A stretch of 64,000 nucleotides of DNA from Trichostrongylus colubriformis (GCA_963978905.1 OZ022257.1:26923274-26987273); one strand, 5' to 3'. Counted from the first letter of the stretch, positions 46,701-59,204 are shown. Translations and numbers: made by a program. The notes: generated from the letters alone by a model not told the origin.

Positions 46701-47734
46701 TTTCCGAATTATTCAGGATAAAGTGGGGTGCAGATATATGACTATAGAAGAGATAGAAACCAAAATAATGTAGATAACAAGTAAAAAGAGCGAAAAAGAA
46801 GAATATTGCAATTAGAAATTACGCCGCCGCCCACGTGCAGTACAGATGGGAGAATGAAGGCATTTTTAGGCATTTTCGAAGGTGAAGAAAGGCATAGCAT
46901 AAAGGAGGGCCCATTAGAGCATGGAACGCCTTTCCAAAATGTTGTTTAAATTCAACCATTTTGGCACGAACCCATGAAGCCCAAAGGTATCCGTGTCAAG
47001 CGGCTTCGCTTACTTTTCACTCGACCACAATAAATCATGTGCTCATTTCTTTCTGCTTTACGTTTCTGGTATTCGTTTCTGCAATACGGCACAGGAATGT
47101 CCAGATTAGGGTTGAGAAAACTAGCCACGTTTCTCTGACATGATAGCGCATACGAGACTTCCATGTTCTTTCTAGCATTTACTTAAACGCCATCTTTTCG
47201 AGCCCATTCACATTGTTCGATGCATGTTTGAAAAAGTCTATCAATATTCATATACTTGAAGCGTCTGCAATACACTGCAGTGCTGGGTGAATGGGTAAAT
47301 GCCCTTCTCAAACAAAGAGATCCCTTATTTTTCGGCACTTCTAACGAAAATGATTACCGCTTTCGTGATCTGAGTGTGTGATCTTAAGAGCTCAGCCAAA
47401 AAATTTTTATGAAGAAGTGTTTCTTTTCCAAACTTACCTTCTGACAAATATTATAGAAAGTGTAACAAGCGTTAACGCACCGAGCAGTGGCCTCTAGAAA
47501 TCAAATTGTTCGATAGCATACATAGTACCGTGCATTGCTACACTGAATACCCAACAGGTTAGTGTTTTTGGGTCCATATAGTCTACCTTGTATCCAGTAA
47601 GCTTAAAGCAGAGGTGTTTTGAGTAATCCTCGACCGATCATCAAATGACTCTCTGCCGCTAAACAACACAAAATACGACCGACCCCCGTAGACTCTCGTC
47701 TGACTTTTCGGCATGTGGACCTGCGTGGTCGTCG
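46701..47734 (+). other. Intergenic, no supported feature
   Basis: Only short ORFs are present, with no splice context or shared repeat. Confidence 0.35.
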
Positions 47735-48200
47735 CCTTTGAAGACAGCATTAGGGGTAATGTGGTTATTGAGAAATCCTTGAAAGCAATCACTGGAAACA
47801 TGGAAACTATGAGCCTAAGAAGGCTATCTGTGGCAAAATCCCGGTGAAAGAGCGCGCCTCCGAGGTGCAGAAACAGCCAACAGATAAGAGCTGACGCCTT
47901 CGGATGAGCGACCCCACCTCCAAGCGACGTGATACCTGGATGGCTACGATGAGAGCGGCCAAGGATATGCTGTGAGATCGAAGGTATTCCAGCGCGCTTT
48001 CGCAGTTTTAGTCTGAGGCTCACTCCAATAAAAAGATGCTGTCGTATTTCCAAACATTCCCTTGTGTTTACTTGGCAGCATGTCCATGGAAATATCGTTC
48101 GGAGTGTCCACTTCTTGACGGAAAGATCGTCCGCGTTGAGGATCAACGAGAGAGGGGGACCCTATTTTTTGGGTTCCTGACCATTTCCATCATCCGTTTT
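47735..48200 (+). repeat. Dispersed repeat R1, copy 2
   Basis: Counterpart of 4205-4660 in the same orientation. A 187-codon minus-strand frame covers it (48146-47583), but in copy 1 the matching frame is broken and differently placed. I therefore treat it as an open stretch of a repeat. Strings near its right half (GCAGTTTTAGTCTGAGGCTC) also resemble a short inverted fragment at about 6110. Confidence 0.5.
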
Positions 48201-49402
48201 GCACTGTCCCGTTACTGAGCATCACAACTTTCAGACTCAATACTTCCTTTACTTTTCGTCCGAATCTCCCCCAATGCTGCCTCTAAAGGCTGTGAAGAAG
48301 GCGATAACGCCGAAAGTCAGTTGAGGATAAGACTCATATCAACATTGGCTGGAAGCTAAACAGCTATGTACTTCGTATCGAAAGGTCATGCCAAGATTCA
48401 TCGATGGTCGCACATGTATATGTACTCCGAAAAAATCTCGAATCAGTTGCTTCGAAAATTCATTTCAAGGGTCATAGATAAAAGTCAGGGAAAACAATCC
48501 ATTTCGCAGTGTACATGTTCTTATGGGAAGTTGAGGGTTGCTCCATTCTCGCAGCCACCACGCCCCGATACCAGAGAATGTGGATTCGCCCTTACTAAAT
48601 TGGTTGGAATTACGAAGAATCCGAATGTCCCACGAAGTTCTTTCTGAATGCCTCCAACAAAAAAACAACAGCAAGTTCATGTTGAAGAACCTTTGTAGAA
48701 GTGTCTCAGGCGAGTGTTGTTTGTGTTCGCGAGTGGCTGCTGCATTTTATTGAAGACACGCGCGAAAAAATGCACGAAATTCCCATGAATATTGTGAATG
48801 CGGGGAAAATCCAGTAAGCCTTTTTGTGAAAATCAGCAGAGAAATCATCTGCTCATGCTACAGACCAAATTTTGTCACGGTACCATCGCTTGAACCTCGG
48901 TAACAAGGCGCCGTTCACTAGGTATCCGTGTTAAGCGTCGCCAATTTCGGTCTCGCTTACTTTTCACACGACTACAGAAAATATCAAGCATCCATTAAAA
49001 TATATAGCCAAATAATGTGTCTCTAATATGGCATAGAAATTCTGCTTATAGATGAAGGCATTAGTCACATCTTCGTCGCCCAACTGCCTCCACTCACGTC
49101 GTGGAATCGCCAACAACCAACTTATGGGTCATTGATCAACACTTGCATCGAAGCTTGAGCCACAAAAGTACATAATCCGTTAGACAAATGTGTTTTCTAA
49201 GAGCTTGTAAGATTACAAGCCGTTTCGATGAGTAGTTCTGATTTTGTGGACGTTTTTTCACGCCACACTCAACACGACGCCGCGCCGTTTAGGTCCGCAG
49301 ACGGCCGATGGTAGTGGGGGCGCGACGGGGGAACCCGACGCGCTATGTAAGCGACCACGGCACTACGGCTGTAGTTCGTTGTTCAATTCAACCGAAGTCG
49401 TC
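48201..49402 (+). other. Upstream region of the histone H1 gene
   Basis: I see no other gene. The last 150 bases before the H1 start are GC-rich (CACGACGCCGCGCCG, GGGGGCGCGACGGGGG). No clear TATA box or spliced-leader acceptor is visible, so the promoter cannot be placed. Confidence 0.35.
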
Positions 49403-50145
49403 ATGTCTGCTCCTGCTGTTACCTCACCAAAAGCCACAAAAGCTTCCAAGCCCAAGGCTGCCAAGAAAGTCGCTTCTCACCCGACCTATTCGGCCATGAT
49501 CCGTAAGTCGGTTTCCGAGCTCAAGGATAAATCCGGATCGTCTAAAGCTGCCATTCTCAAGTACATGCTGGCTCACTACAAACTCGGAGAGAATGTTACC
49601 AAGGTAAACTTAAGCCTATTCTTGAATGTAGTATGGCTTTGCTGACTGCTTGATTGTGTTCGGATCGATATACGTGGATAATGAAGTTCAACGTTTGCAG
49701 GTCAACTCTCAACTTCGTATCGCTCTCAAACGAGGTGTCATGAAGGGAGATCTCAAACAAGTGAAAGGAAGCGGTGCATCCGGCAGCTTCAAGCTTGGAG
49801 AGAAGAAGGCCGCCGCCCCAGCTGCCAAAAAGGTGTGTACCTATCCATCATTCGAAGATGACTATTTTTACATTGCCTCGCTAAACAGCTTTGTGCAATC
49901 TCTACCATCTAATCAAGCTTTTGCAGAGCATTACCAAGAAGCCCGCTGGTGCCAAGAAGCCGAAAAGCCCCAAGAAGGCCGCATCAGCAAAGAAGCCCAA
50001 GGCCGAAAAGAAGGCAAAGAGCCCGAAGAAGGCCAAGGCACCAAAAGCTAAGAGCGCCAAGAAGCCAGCTACTAAGACGACGAAGCCAAAATCCACGAAG
50101 CCGAAAGCGGCCAAGTCCAAGCCAGTGAAGAAGGTTAAGGCCTAA
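49403..50145 (+). CDS. Linker histone H1, three exons
   Basis: Exons 49403-49603, 49701-49832 and 49927-50145 are joined by GT-AG introns of 97 and 94 bp in frame, giving 183 residues. The N-tail (MSAPAVTSPKATKASKPKAA) leads to the winged-helix globular domain: HPTYSAMIRKSVSELKDKSG, SSKAAILKYMLAHYKLGEN, then VNSQLRIALKRGVMKGDLKQ and a VKGSGASGSFKLG wing. The Lys/Ala/Pro-rich tail carries repeated SPKK sites, which bind linker DNA and are CDK targets. It compacts chromatin in the nucleus. The introns and a normal AATAAA at 50222, with no 3' histone stem-loop seen, point to a replication-independent H1 like those of Caenorhabditis. Confidence 0.92.
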
Positions 50146-50221
50146 ATGGTCTGATAGTTAAGTGCCTTTAACCTTTCAGAGATCTCATGTACATATTTCT
50201 ATTCGTTGCCTGTATATTGCT

Positions 50222-50227
50222 AATAAA
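50222..50227 (+). promoter_or_regulatory. Polyadenylation signal of histone H1
   Basis: AATAAA lies 77 bases after the H1 stop codon, in place of a replication-type histone stem-loop. Confidence 0.7.
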
Positions 50228-50984
50228 CATCAAAAATTACTTCTGCGAAAATCGGAAAGGAAGAAATGTTTTGGGTCTTGGGGACATTCTTAAAGAGATA
50301 AGGCTCCGGTGAGTGAAGAATGGTGTATGTCGGAGCCTTCCGCCAACCAAAAGAAAGTATATGGATTAGCATGGAGAACGATCCTGTTCCAGGAGGAGGC
50401 ATTCTAAGCCAATTCGACTTTTATTGCTCTGCTGGTCCAACCTTTAGGGCCTTTGACTTATTGCAGCATGGTGGCTCTCTTACGTTAATGTATAATATCT
50501 TATGGCGGTTAATCAATCAACTAACCTCAAGAAATGCGCTTCTAGGCGCAAAAATTCCCCTATAGCGCCCTCGATGTGGAACTGTGTGAGCAGAACTTTG
50601 GGTGTCTCTGCAGGTTTTGGGCGATCAATCGTGTTTGTTGAGACCATGGTGGATTTCAGCTGCTCCCATACCCTATATAAATCATTCAAGCAATAGATTT
50701 CTTGTGTATATATGTTTTACAACTAAAAACTTGAAAGTCCCTATTCGAACGTAAACAGTGTGCTTCACATTAATAACCGACATTCTAGACTTGATTGATA
50801 TACCTATGGGATGTATGTGGGTTGGGGAAGGGAGGAAGAAGGCACCACATAACGTGACTCGATGATGGCATGTACTTAAACACGTGATACACGGCAAACA
50901 TAGTCAGAAAGCTGTGGTATCAGCCTGAGCCTAGTAAGGAGGAAAGAGCCCTTTTGTCCTTTTTACTTGGTGTGCATCTTTAAT
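50228..50984 (+). other. Intergenic between H1 and the small-peptide candidate
   Basis: Short ORFs (for example 50320-50565) show no recognisable domain. No repeat shared with elsewhere is evident. Confidence 0.35.
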
Positions 50985-52230
50985 CCAGAAAGTATGCGGA
51001 AGCTATACGGTGTGATAATTACAGTACTACTGTTAGGTCATTTCGCACCTTCTAGCCATGCCTATCGGATGATCCCATTTGACTGCTTGCAGCCTCTGTT
51101 AACCTTTGGGATGCAAAAAGTAATGCACATGTACAAGGGTGAACGGTGAAAATGAATAAATAAAGAAGTTCATTCGCAGTTCGCAGAAACACACTTCATT
51201 GATACATACAAAACCCTCAGGTTCAATATCAGTGACCAATGATCGCGCCAAGCATGTGTGCCCAAAAGTGTTTTCTTTGTCGAGTAAACATCAGAGGTAA
51301 ATAAGCATCTAACTTGCTTTTAACGGAATTAATCAAGGAACCTCCGACACTTGTACTTGATGTAATGTCTCTCTTTTTTATGTATTACTTTGTGAAAGGT
51401 CATAAAGGAGGTAGTACTTATGATATATAATAGGTTCAATACGAATGGTTAATCTCCTTTCATAGGTATTACTTTCGCATGAGAATTCTTCCAGGCTTAT
51501 ATGCAGTTTCCTCTCTAAGGCATCTAGTACTAGACCACCTACCACGTCGCTCTCCCATGTTTCCAAGGTAATGAGCGTTCCCCTCTCCCATCTTACTATG
51601 GCGCCATACATGTGACACCTCTTGTTGCATGTGTCTCAGCATCATCACAAAATCTATTTTGCACAATGTTAGCTCCCGTTTCATATCCAACTCCTGTCGC
51701 CCTACCATCACTGACCCCTCAGCGGTCCACATCCTCAGTTCCGGATCCTACTCTCCTCTCCTTCTCAGCATCCCGCAGCTCGTAAGCCTTTACTTCTACT
51801 GCCACTCGCCAAGCTCCTGATCCACTATATGTCATCCCCACCTCAAGCTCACCGATTTCATCGCACCCTATGAATGAGCTCCCCTAGAGGCGAGTGATAT
51901 ATCGATTAACCTCTAATGTATTGATTAGCTGACAAAAAGAATAAGTTTAGGCACACATGCGAGGCGCGATCATGGATCACTATCTTAAGCTTGAGAATTT
52001 GGTTTGTATCAATGAAGTGTTACTGCAAACTACGGATGAACTTCATTATCCATCCACTTCCACCTATCACTCTTGATTATGTGCATCACTTTTTGCACCT
52101 TGAAGGTTAACAGAGGGTGCAAGCAGTAAAATAGGGTCTCCCCACAAACAGGGCTAGCGAGGTGGAGGAAAATGACCTAAAGTAGTCCTCACCACTTGCT
52201 AATTATCTTACCACATGCTTACCGTATATG
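50985..52230. repeat. Inverted duplication with about 300 bp diverged arms
   Basis: The left arm (about 50985-51290) covers the small-peptide ORF and the sequence after it. The right arm (about 51935-52230) is its reverse complement. Shared strings on the left-arm sense are CTGCTTGCA, CCTCTGTTAACCTT, TGCAAAAAGT, AGTTCAT, CTTCATTGATACA and GATCGCGCC. In the right arm the reading frame has shifts and its own version of the core (FYCLHPLLTFKVQKVMHIIK), without the stop. About 650 bp of unassigned sequence lies between the arms. Confidence 0.6.
50994..51149 (+). CDS. Candidate small secreted peptide, 51 residues
   Basis: MRKLYGVIITVLLLGHFAPS followed by SHA reads as a signal peptide with a good cleavage site (SHA|YR). 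The mature part is about 28 residues, with a core FDCLQPLLTFGMQKVMHMYK and one Cys. TTTAATCCAG six bases before the ATG could be a spliced-leader acceptor, and AATAAATAAA follows the stop by a few bases. It sits in the left arm of an inverted duplication (see 50985-52230). No family is recognised. The alternative is a chance ORF in a foldback repeat. Confidence 0.4.
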   Translation: MRKLYGVIITVLLLGHFAPSSHAYRMIPFDCLQPLLTFGMQKVMHMYKGER

Positions 52231-55099
52231 TTATGAACTGAAGATCTCCACCCGTGCCGCAACGACGGCCGTGTTGCTGGAGCGCGATGTCTACGGGTAA
52301 CCTTCTAGTGAGGCTAGATTTGGTCGCAGCCACTCTTTTCAGATCGGGACGAGAATTCCACTTCTCCCAAAAATGATGTGCCACAATTATTTCAAGTTGA
52401 CACTATTGATAATTAGCATAGTACTGAAAGTCACCAAGTCCTTGAAATTATTGGGTTACCGTAAGATCCAATATTTGTAAATTCCTTTGTCAGGATTTCT
52501 CCCAACTAGATCCACTAGTTGAGTTCTAGAGTCCTTTTCATTTCGTCTGGAACTGTGTGCCTGGAAAGAAAACATCCATGCAAGTTTTCTCAAAATAAAC
52601 ATCCACAGAGACCGGCTACGGCAGAAAACATGGTCATTTCACTACATGAGATTGTTCCTTCAGCTAAAGCTAAAGCTAAAGTTTCCCTGTAAATGATTTT
52701 GATTGCCATGATGGCAAGAAGAGGCACAACGAGAATGTATATTCTGCGACCTTGACACAATTATCGCTCTGGCTATAGCTATCGATCGACACCGTGGGCG
52801 GCGCCCTCGTGGCGCGCCGGAGACGCCAAAAGGTGACTGGCAATACGATATGTACGACAGCAGGATACGAATTGAGCGCAGGGAAGAGGAATCGCATGGG
52901 TTTTGTGAACAGAATGGTAGCTCTATTTCGGTACCACAAAATGGTGGATTTGAGCTTTTGGACTAGAGAAGTGACCTGGGGACTGTTGCTTTCGGTAACA
53001 TCTATTGCTTGTCTGAGGGACATATTCAGCCTAATGTCCGTCGTCCACACACGCACGAGCAATCTCGCAGACTAGCGTGTAGATACGAATCTACAATGTC
53101 AGCGTCCACTTCCCGGACAATCGGCAGTTGTGCGCGAAAGTGGCGCCTAATGTCAGGCGCGAAACTCAAATTGTTGCTGTGGGGTATGACGTCCGCCTCG
53201 CTGACATTGTGAACAGCAGAACCGGTGCTGACTATAACTGGCGTGAATGTTGCGCATGAGAATTATCTCATTATGTACATTAATAAGATTTTCAAGATGG
53301 TTGTTAGATGTGGTGGAGCTCTAAGAAGAAAGAAGAGGGCCACTATTTTACACTGCTTGACCCACTCTAATGAAAGATTTTAGCATATAGGCACGAGGTG
53401 ACATAATTAGGTGCGAATAGAAGGAGGACATGAAATTAGCCACATCTTTCCATAATCGAGTGTACAGCAATGAAACTAGAAAAGCCAATAATTACCTGTA
53501 CAATGCTTGTTGGAATATTTATTAATTGAAAGTTCCCAACGTGAATATCGAATGACAGGGGACAACAATCAAACTTTTGGAAATTTGCGCAGTGATCCTG
53601 ACGTGAAATAAAACGCGCTTGTCCACTGAGACTATGTGGACCACGTCACGCTCTACAACCTTCTTCAGTTATTGCCCACTACACCATAAAAGGCCTGGAT
53701 TTATGGCTGAATGAGGTTGCAGGAGGAGAATCGACATTCGACATACAGTTATTTCATTTTAGCAAATGAAACATTAAAATGTAATGGTAAAGACGTCTGC
53801 TGCAGAATGAGGTTAACGAAAGGATTTTGAAAGGATCCAGAATGAAGTTCCAAATATTTCTGGCCTTCGCCGAACGGATGTTCTCGAGAACTTTGACCAT
53901 CTTTTTACAAGGCTTTAGTTCGAAAGTAATTTGCCGAGCTTGCCTTTGGTGTGAGATTTCAAAGGCGTTTTGAAGGGATGTGCAATTGAATTCTAGTGTG
54001 GCTTTTTGCTGAAGGGAGTTCTTGCAAGAACTATAATCCCTTCTTAGTAGTGTCTTGATTGGTAATCTAGTTGAGGGAGAGAAGGTGGATCCACTGTGCT
54101 CATTGTTGATGTTAATGCAGCTGCGAGCTGGGTCAAGCCTCTGTCGAGGAATCCTCGACAGGGGTGTCGCATTTGATCCGTTGGGAGCGGGGGTCACAAT
54201 TGTTGAAGTAGGCAGCGGTCAAAGGAATTAATCAGGCTGAAGATTTACAATGTAGAGGAAAAATGTGATAGGACAGACTGCGTGGGTTCAAATCCAAATT
54301 CAATACTTAATTTAATGTTCCCTCAAAAACTCGAAAGAGCAGAAAGCGGCACTCCACCAATAGGAAATAAGGTAAGACACAAGTAATCAAGATAAGTGCT
54401 TAAGACGATATGTAGAAGGGAGAGCGCATGGACAACGTGAAATTTAGTCAGAGTCAAAAGCTGGGCCAAACACCCGATTCTTAAATTTGTGGACTGTGAA
54501 CAGGGTGTCAAGCTTCTGCAATAAAGTTATGTTGTGGTGCGAAGCCGATACTTGATGCCGTGTTCACAGTGCACAATTCCAAAACAACTGTACTAGTGAA
54601 ATAAAAAGGGAATAGTGTAACCCTGATTGATCGTCGGTGGGAATCTCATGCATGGCGCGATCCACATCGGTTTGTATACTCCTATTTTGGCACCAGCCTT
54701 AGCTCACAAGGAAGGCCTATCAGATCATGGTGAGCTTTTTCAGAACGGCTTTTTGCATTTTATAGAGTCACATGCAGAAGCAAAAAAAACCGGTCTCAAG
54801 TTTGGCTAAATGGCTCTGGAGAGGACAGAAAATGAGTGACAAAAGTTGCCTAGGAAGAAGCAATTTTGACCAGTTCGCTGCAATGCTTCCCAGCTGCGGC
54901 GTTCAGTACATGCATATCAGAGATCTGTCTTCAGACCTAGTTCAATTCCCCTCGACATCCACGCTTCTGATTTCTTGAATGTATTTGTTCCGTTGGTGGT
55001 GCACCAAAGTGACCTCACTTACAAGCTTTCAGTGTTAAACATGAAACGATTCTTTGAAATCTGGTTGGTCTTGTCGCTAACGTAAAGTCTAGGAAAGTA
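52231..55099 (+). other. Intergenic, no confident gene
   Basis: A short hexamer run (AGCTAA three times) occurs at about 52661. A 147-codon minus-strand frame at 54197-53754 (starts MTPAPNGSNATPLSRIPRQR) has no recognisable domain or splice context. CATGCATGGCGCGATCC at about 54645 echoes a string in the TACGACCCCCC element but too briefly to call. Confidence 0.3.
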
Positions 55100-55998
55100 T
55101 TAGGTTGATTCATAATAAATCGGACAAATGGTAGTGATGATTTCTAGAGATCATAACTCAGTAACGAATTAACGAAAATGGACGCGCGAGGCACCGTTGG
55201 AATGAGTATGAAAAGCTCTTCAAAGTACCGCAAAATAATCACTCCAAAGTAAATTCATTCCGCCACAATGCCGCACGATTTCAAGCGGTCCAGAGACCAC
55301 ATCCGCAACGTCATACTATTTATATCGCTATCTGGCCAGGAACCCGCGGATATCGGCAGACGTCTGGTAGAAGTTCACAAGGAGCATAGCCCCGGCATAA
55401 TTACACTGTAGTTGTAGCATTCGAAGTTTGCGTCAGGCGACTATTCCATCGAAGACGAAAACCGCGCTTGGTGGAGCGTACACGGCGTAGAGTACTGGGA
55501 GCTGCTCGATGAAGGTACCACAGTATCCGCCGACGTCTACGTTCGTCAATTACGAGAATTGGAGGCCAATGTCCAAAGTTCGCTACGGCGGCGGTCACAT
55601 GTCTACTTCCAGCACGACAACGTGTCTACTTCCACAGACCGCACTTCGCAAGATGGACCAAGGCCGAGCTGCTGTCGTACAGTTGGACTGTACTTCTATA
55701 CCCACCGTACTCCCCAGACCTGGCCCCTTCAGATTTCCACCTTTTCTCCCACAGCCAACGCCACCTGGACGGCCAAGACTTCAAAACTCGCGACGAGGTC
55801 AAGGCGGCACTCGGCAACTTCTTCGAGCTCCAGCTTCCGGCCTTCTGGAGCAAGGGCATCCATGATCTGCCTATACCGTGGCAGAAGGTCATCGATAAAG
55901 ATGGAGTATATTTCAAGTGAATCCCTGTTGTCGTAAAAAAGTTGTACGACAATGATTAAAATTGGTCAATTTGTCCGATTTATTATGAATCAACCTAA
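55100..55998 (+). mobile_element. Mariner-family element, copy B, 899 bp, internally deleted
   Basis: It has the same termini (TTAGGTTGATTCATAATAAA) and the same length as copy A, in opposite orientation, with TA at both ends. Only scattered substitutions separate the two copies. Confidence 0.85.
55268..55920 (+). pseudogene. Mariner transposase remnant (copy B)
   Basis: It starts at ATG 55268 (MPHDFKRSRDHIRNVILF) and ends with ..DKDGVYFK and TGA at 55918. It carries the same central deletion (SIEDENRA to WWSVHGVEYWELL) and the same duplicated TGTCTACTTCCA after the HDN codons as copy A. The first catalytic Asp region is absent and the frame is broken, so it is inactive. Confidence 0.8.
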
Positions 55999-57380
55999 TA
56001 GTAATTCACCCGTGCTACTCTGCTTGACTCCATTTTGTGATTCATCTGCTTCGCAAACGCAGAATAATACGAGAAGGCAACGTGGTCGAGTTTTCAGAGA
56101 AAAAGCTGTTCTTCTGGACACGTCTGTGACGTTTGCAATAGCCTAATGAAGATTCCGCTGATTCTTTAACTATACAACGGCTAACTGAACTGGGGATGAG
56201 TTCGAACACGCCCCAGCTCTTGGCGTAGCAATTTGAGAACAGAAAGCCAGTTTCGTGTCGGTCGGTCAGCGATCAGTTTGATATTTGAAATGAAGACCGC
56301 AAGAGAATGTCAAGTTATAAGTGAAATGCAGGTCATGTCTTATACAACAAAGGCAGTTTCAGGTATAACCTTGAGTTTATGTGTGATTTGGCAAGCCACT
56401 ACTTAACAGTAGAACCTGGAGTAGATTGTTCTCCTCTCACTACAGTTGTGTCTCCAGCTGTATTTGCCCTGATATGTTTGACTTACGTAATGCGCATCTG
56501 CCGCGATAGTGGCATAGTTGTTTGCTCAGTGCTCCGGTCAGTGAAGGGGAGATTCACGATGAATGACCCGTTTAAATCTCTTGTTCCACGGCAAGCGGCT
56601 CTCACCCTCTCTCACCACTTGCTGTGGTCTATTTTCACTGCGCCCGCTCTTACCCCACCCCCCCCCCCTGCAGTGCCTTTGTTATGAGCGGCCTCGCGCC
56701 GCTGGAAAATTGGGGGTTCGGGTTCGATACAGGATCAGCGAGCGTGAAGACAGAGCAAAAGGCAAGGGAGTTGTGAACGTTATGTGCGTGGGCGCTACAG
56801 ACCTCTAGAGTTGGATTCATGACGTGACAACTAAGCTCGGAGGCTCCCAGTCTTCACTTCCTCAATAGCTCATATTCAGAAGTGAGAAGGTGGTCTATTT
56901 ATGCAGCCGCTGCAGGACAGACTCACACTAAGAAATCCAGAATAGATTCCTACTTTCACCAATGGGAATCATATAGATACGCGTGACCTCTATACGATGT
57001 GACGCTGTCGTATTACAGGGCTGATCTCAATAGATCGCTTCTGCATGGTAATAGAACTTCTTCCGAGCTACATTTGTTGTCGAAGAAAGAAAACAGAAAT
57101 CAACAAGTATCGTAGAGTCGCTTCTAGGCTGTATTACTCTTACGAGGGCTGTGTTTAGGGTGCCCTATTTTCAGTGTGAGTACGACTTCTCCTTCATTTT
57201 TTCTTCTCTTGTAAGTGAATCAGAACCCCTACCTTCGATAGTGAACGCGACAACGCTCATGATTTATCGCGAGGCCTGCCTTTAAATACAGTTTATAGCT
57301 GAAGCAGATAAGATTCACAAAAACTGGAAGTCACTTAATGTAACAGTCTTCAATATAAAGTTTAACTCTATAAGAATGTG
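55999..57380 (+). other. Intergenic, no supported feature
   Basis: A CCCCACCCCCCCCCC run occurs at about 56652. ORFs are short. No exon-like segment is seen. Confidence 0.35.
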
Positions 57381-57904
57381 AATGTGTGTAAGACAATGTG
57401 AGACTCAAAATTCATTTCAAAAGACCCAAAACAGCTTTCACAAAAACCGGTTGCAAAAATGTTTGCAAAAGATATTTGAGCCTTATAGGCAAGCTTTCGG
57501 CGCCTAGCGCCTTTATCAAGCCTGAAAATGTACAAATTAGATGTTACTTATAGACCCTGTTTGAGAGTCTACAGGCGTATTTGTACTTTAACAACTTACT
57601 GCTGCCACAGGACCACTGTACTTACCGCCAATGTGTGTAAGATCTGATCACAGTGGCGGTAAGTACAGTGGTCCTGTTGCAGCAGTAAGTTGTTAAAATA
57701 CAAATACGCCTGTAAACTCTCAAACAGGGTCTATAAATAACATCTAATTTGTACATTTTCAGGCTTGATAAAGGGGCTAGGCGCCGAAAGCTCGCCTATA
57801 AGACTCAAATATCTTTTGCAAACATTTTTGCAACCGGTTTTTGTGAAAGCTGTTTTGAGTCTTTTGGAATAAATTTTGGAAGTCTCACATTGTCTTACAC
57901 ACAT
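57381..57904. mobile_element. Near-perfect 524 bp palindrome (foldback element D)
   Basis: Arms of about 250 bp run from AATGTGTGTAAGACAATGTG (57381) to CACATTGTCTTACACACATT (57904), meeting at CTGTACTTACCGCCA / TGGCGGTAAGTACAG with a loop of about 23 bp (57633-57655). The loop repeats the terminal tip (AATGTGTGTAAGA). Mismatches are few and small. No coding capacity. Confidence 0.75.
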
Positions 57905-59204
57905 TCAGATCAACATGAGGCTTCGGGACAAGACAATGCTTGAGTTCTATAAGGATGATTATTTCGTCGTTTCTATAGTGAATTGCCATCCACGCAACAA
58001 TAGTGACCTGACCTTCCCGAAGACTAGTTGGAACACCTGCACGTCACCACTGTTTCGGTTTGTAAAGATGAAGCATTGTGACCAACATGAGCAATCTCAG
58101 GGCTCCCTTACATCACCCTGCTATGCGAACGCCGTTGCTATGGCGTGAGAATGCATGCAAAGGTTTCCGATTTCTTCAAAGAAACTTTAACTTCAGCTTC
58201 AGAAACACCTTAAGCTCTTGAAGACAGCGGAAGGGGGTAATTTTGGCTTAGAGTAGAACAGACGTAGTGTGTACGAGTTTAAGTGACCGCCATTGCACAA
58301 ACTCGCCAATTTGACGCTTTGGCATGGTGCTAAAAGGAGGTTTATCTACTATAAATTTGTTTTTTTTCTTTTTACTTTTCACTTTGTTCTTTCTTATATT
58401 GCTTCTAGATGTACTTACATGAACACTAATGTAGTTGGGAATGGCCACTCCACTGCGCTTGGAGTCAGGTGCTACAACTAACGTTGGCCCGTGGTCCGTC
58501 TCCTACGACGGACAACTCTGAAAGTCAGTGTGTTGAATGCGAATGGGATGCGAATACATACCGCAGCGTCGCGCTTTTGAGTCCGGGTTTTTTCGCCGGT
58601 TATCGCTTCTAACATTGAGCGTTCGTTACAAAATGCTCATTTCTTTGCATCTTCTTCTTGTTTCGGACCCCTTCCGAATCCTTTAAATAATTACAAGCCT
58701 CGAAAGCCCAACATTCGCGTCTCTTTGTAGCAAATCGATCGCTGCAGTAGAGCGGATCGGTTGAGTACCGGTCCTCTTCTTGTTCCTCAATGAATAATAG
58801 GGCGACGGGTATGGCAACTCAGGGCCGGTCTCACCACAAAAGCGGCCACACCTCTGCTTCCCACCCCATCACTCTACCCAAACCAGTCCGCTCGCATCAG
58901 ATAACAGCAGAGTAGTTAGTGCCGAGGGAATGCGCGACGCCCATGCACGCAATATATGAAGGGCACTATCTCTATATGTTCTACATTTGAATGAAATGCA
59001 TTCTCAAGAAAATGGGTAAAAGTCTGAAGCAATCTGGAAAATTGGTGCAATATGTCAGGGGTCAGGAAAAGTGTATAACATTTTGGAGCAAGACTCCTCG
59101 AAAAACGGTGGTTGAAAGCAAAAAAACTAGGTGTTGTTCTAAGGACGCTGAGTTGTGGACACGAGGTTTGGTGTCACACGACCCAAACGCCATGCTTTTC
59201 ATGG
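57905..59204 (+). other. Intergenic, no supported feature
   Basis: Short ORFs only. No splice-supported exon and no recognised repeat. Confidence 0.35.

Noticed and set aside
47583..48146. 187-codon minus-strand ORF as a gene
   Set aside because: It lies within repeat R1, and the corresponding frame in the other copy is broken.
53754..54197. 147-codon minus-strand ORF as a gene
   Set aside because: No recognisable motif, no acceptor before it and no polyadenylation signal. Left unassigned.
55509..55936. Three overlapping long ORFs as separate genes
   Set aside because: They are alternative frames of the mariner transposase remnant of copy B.
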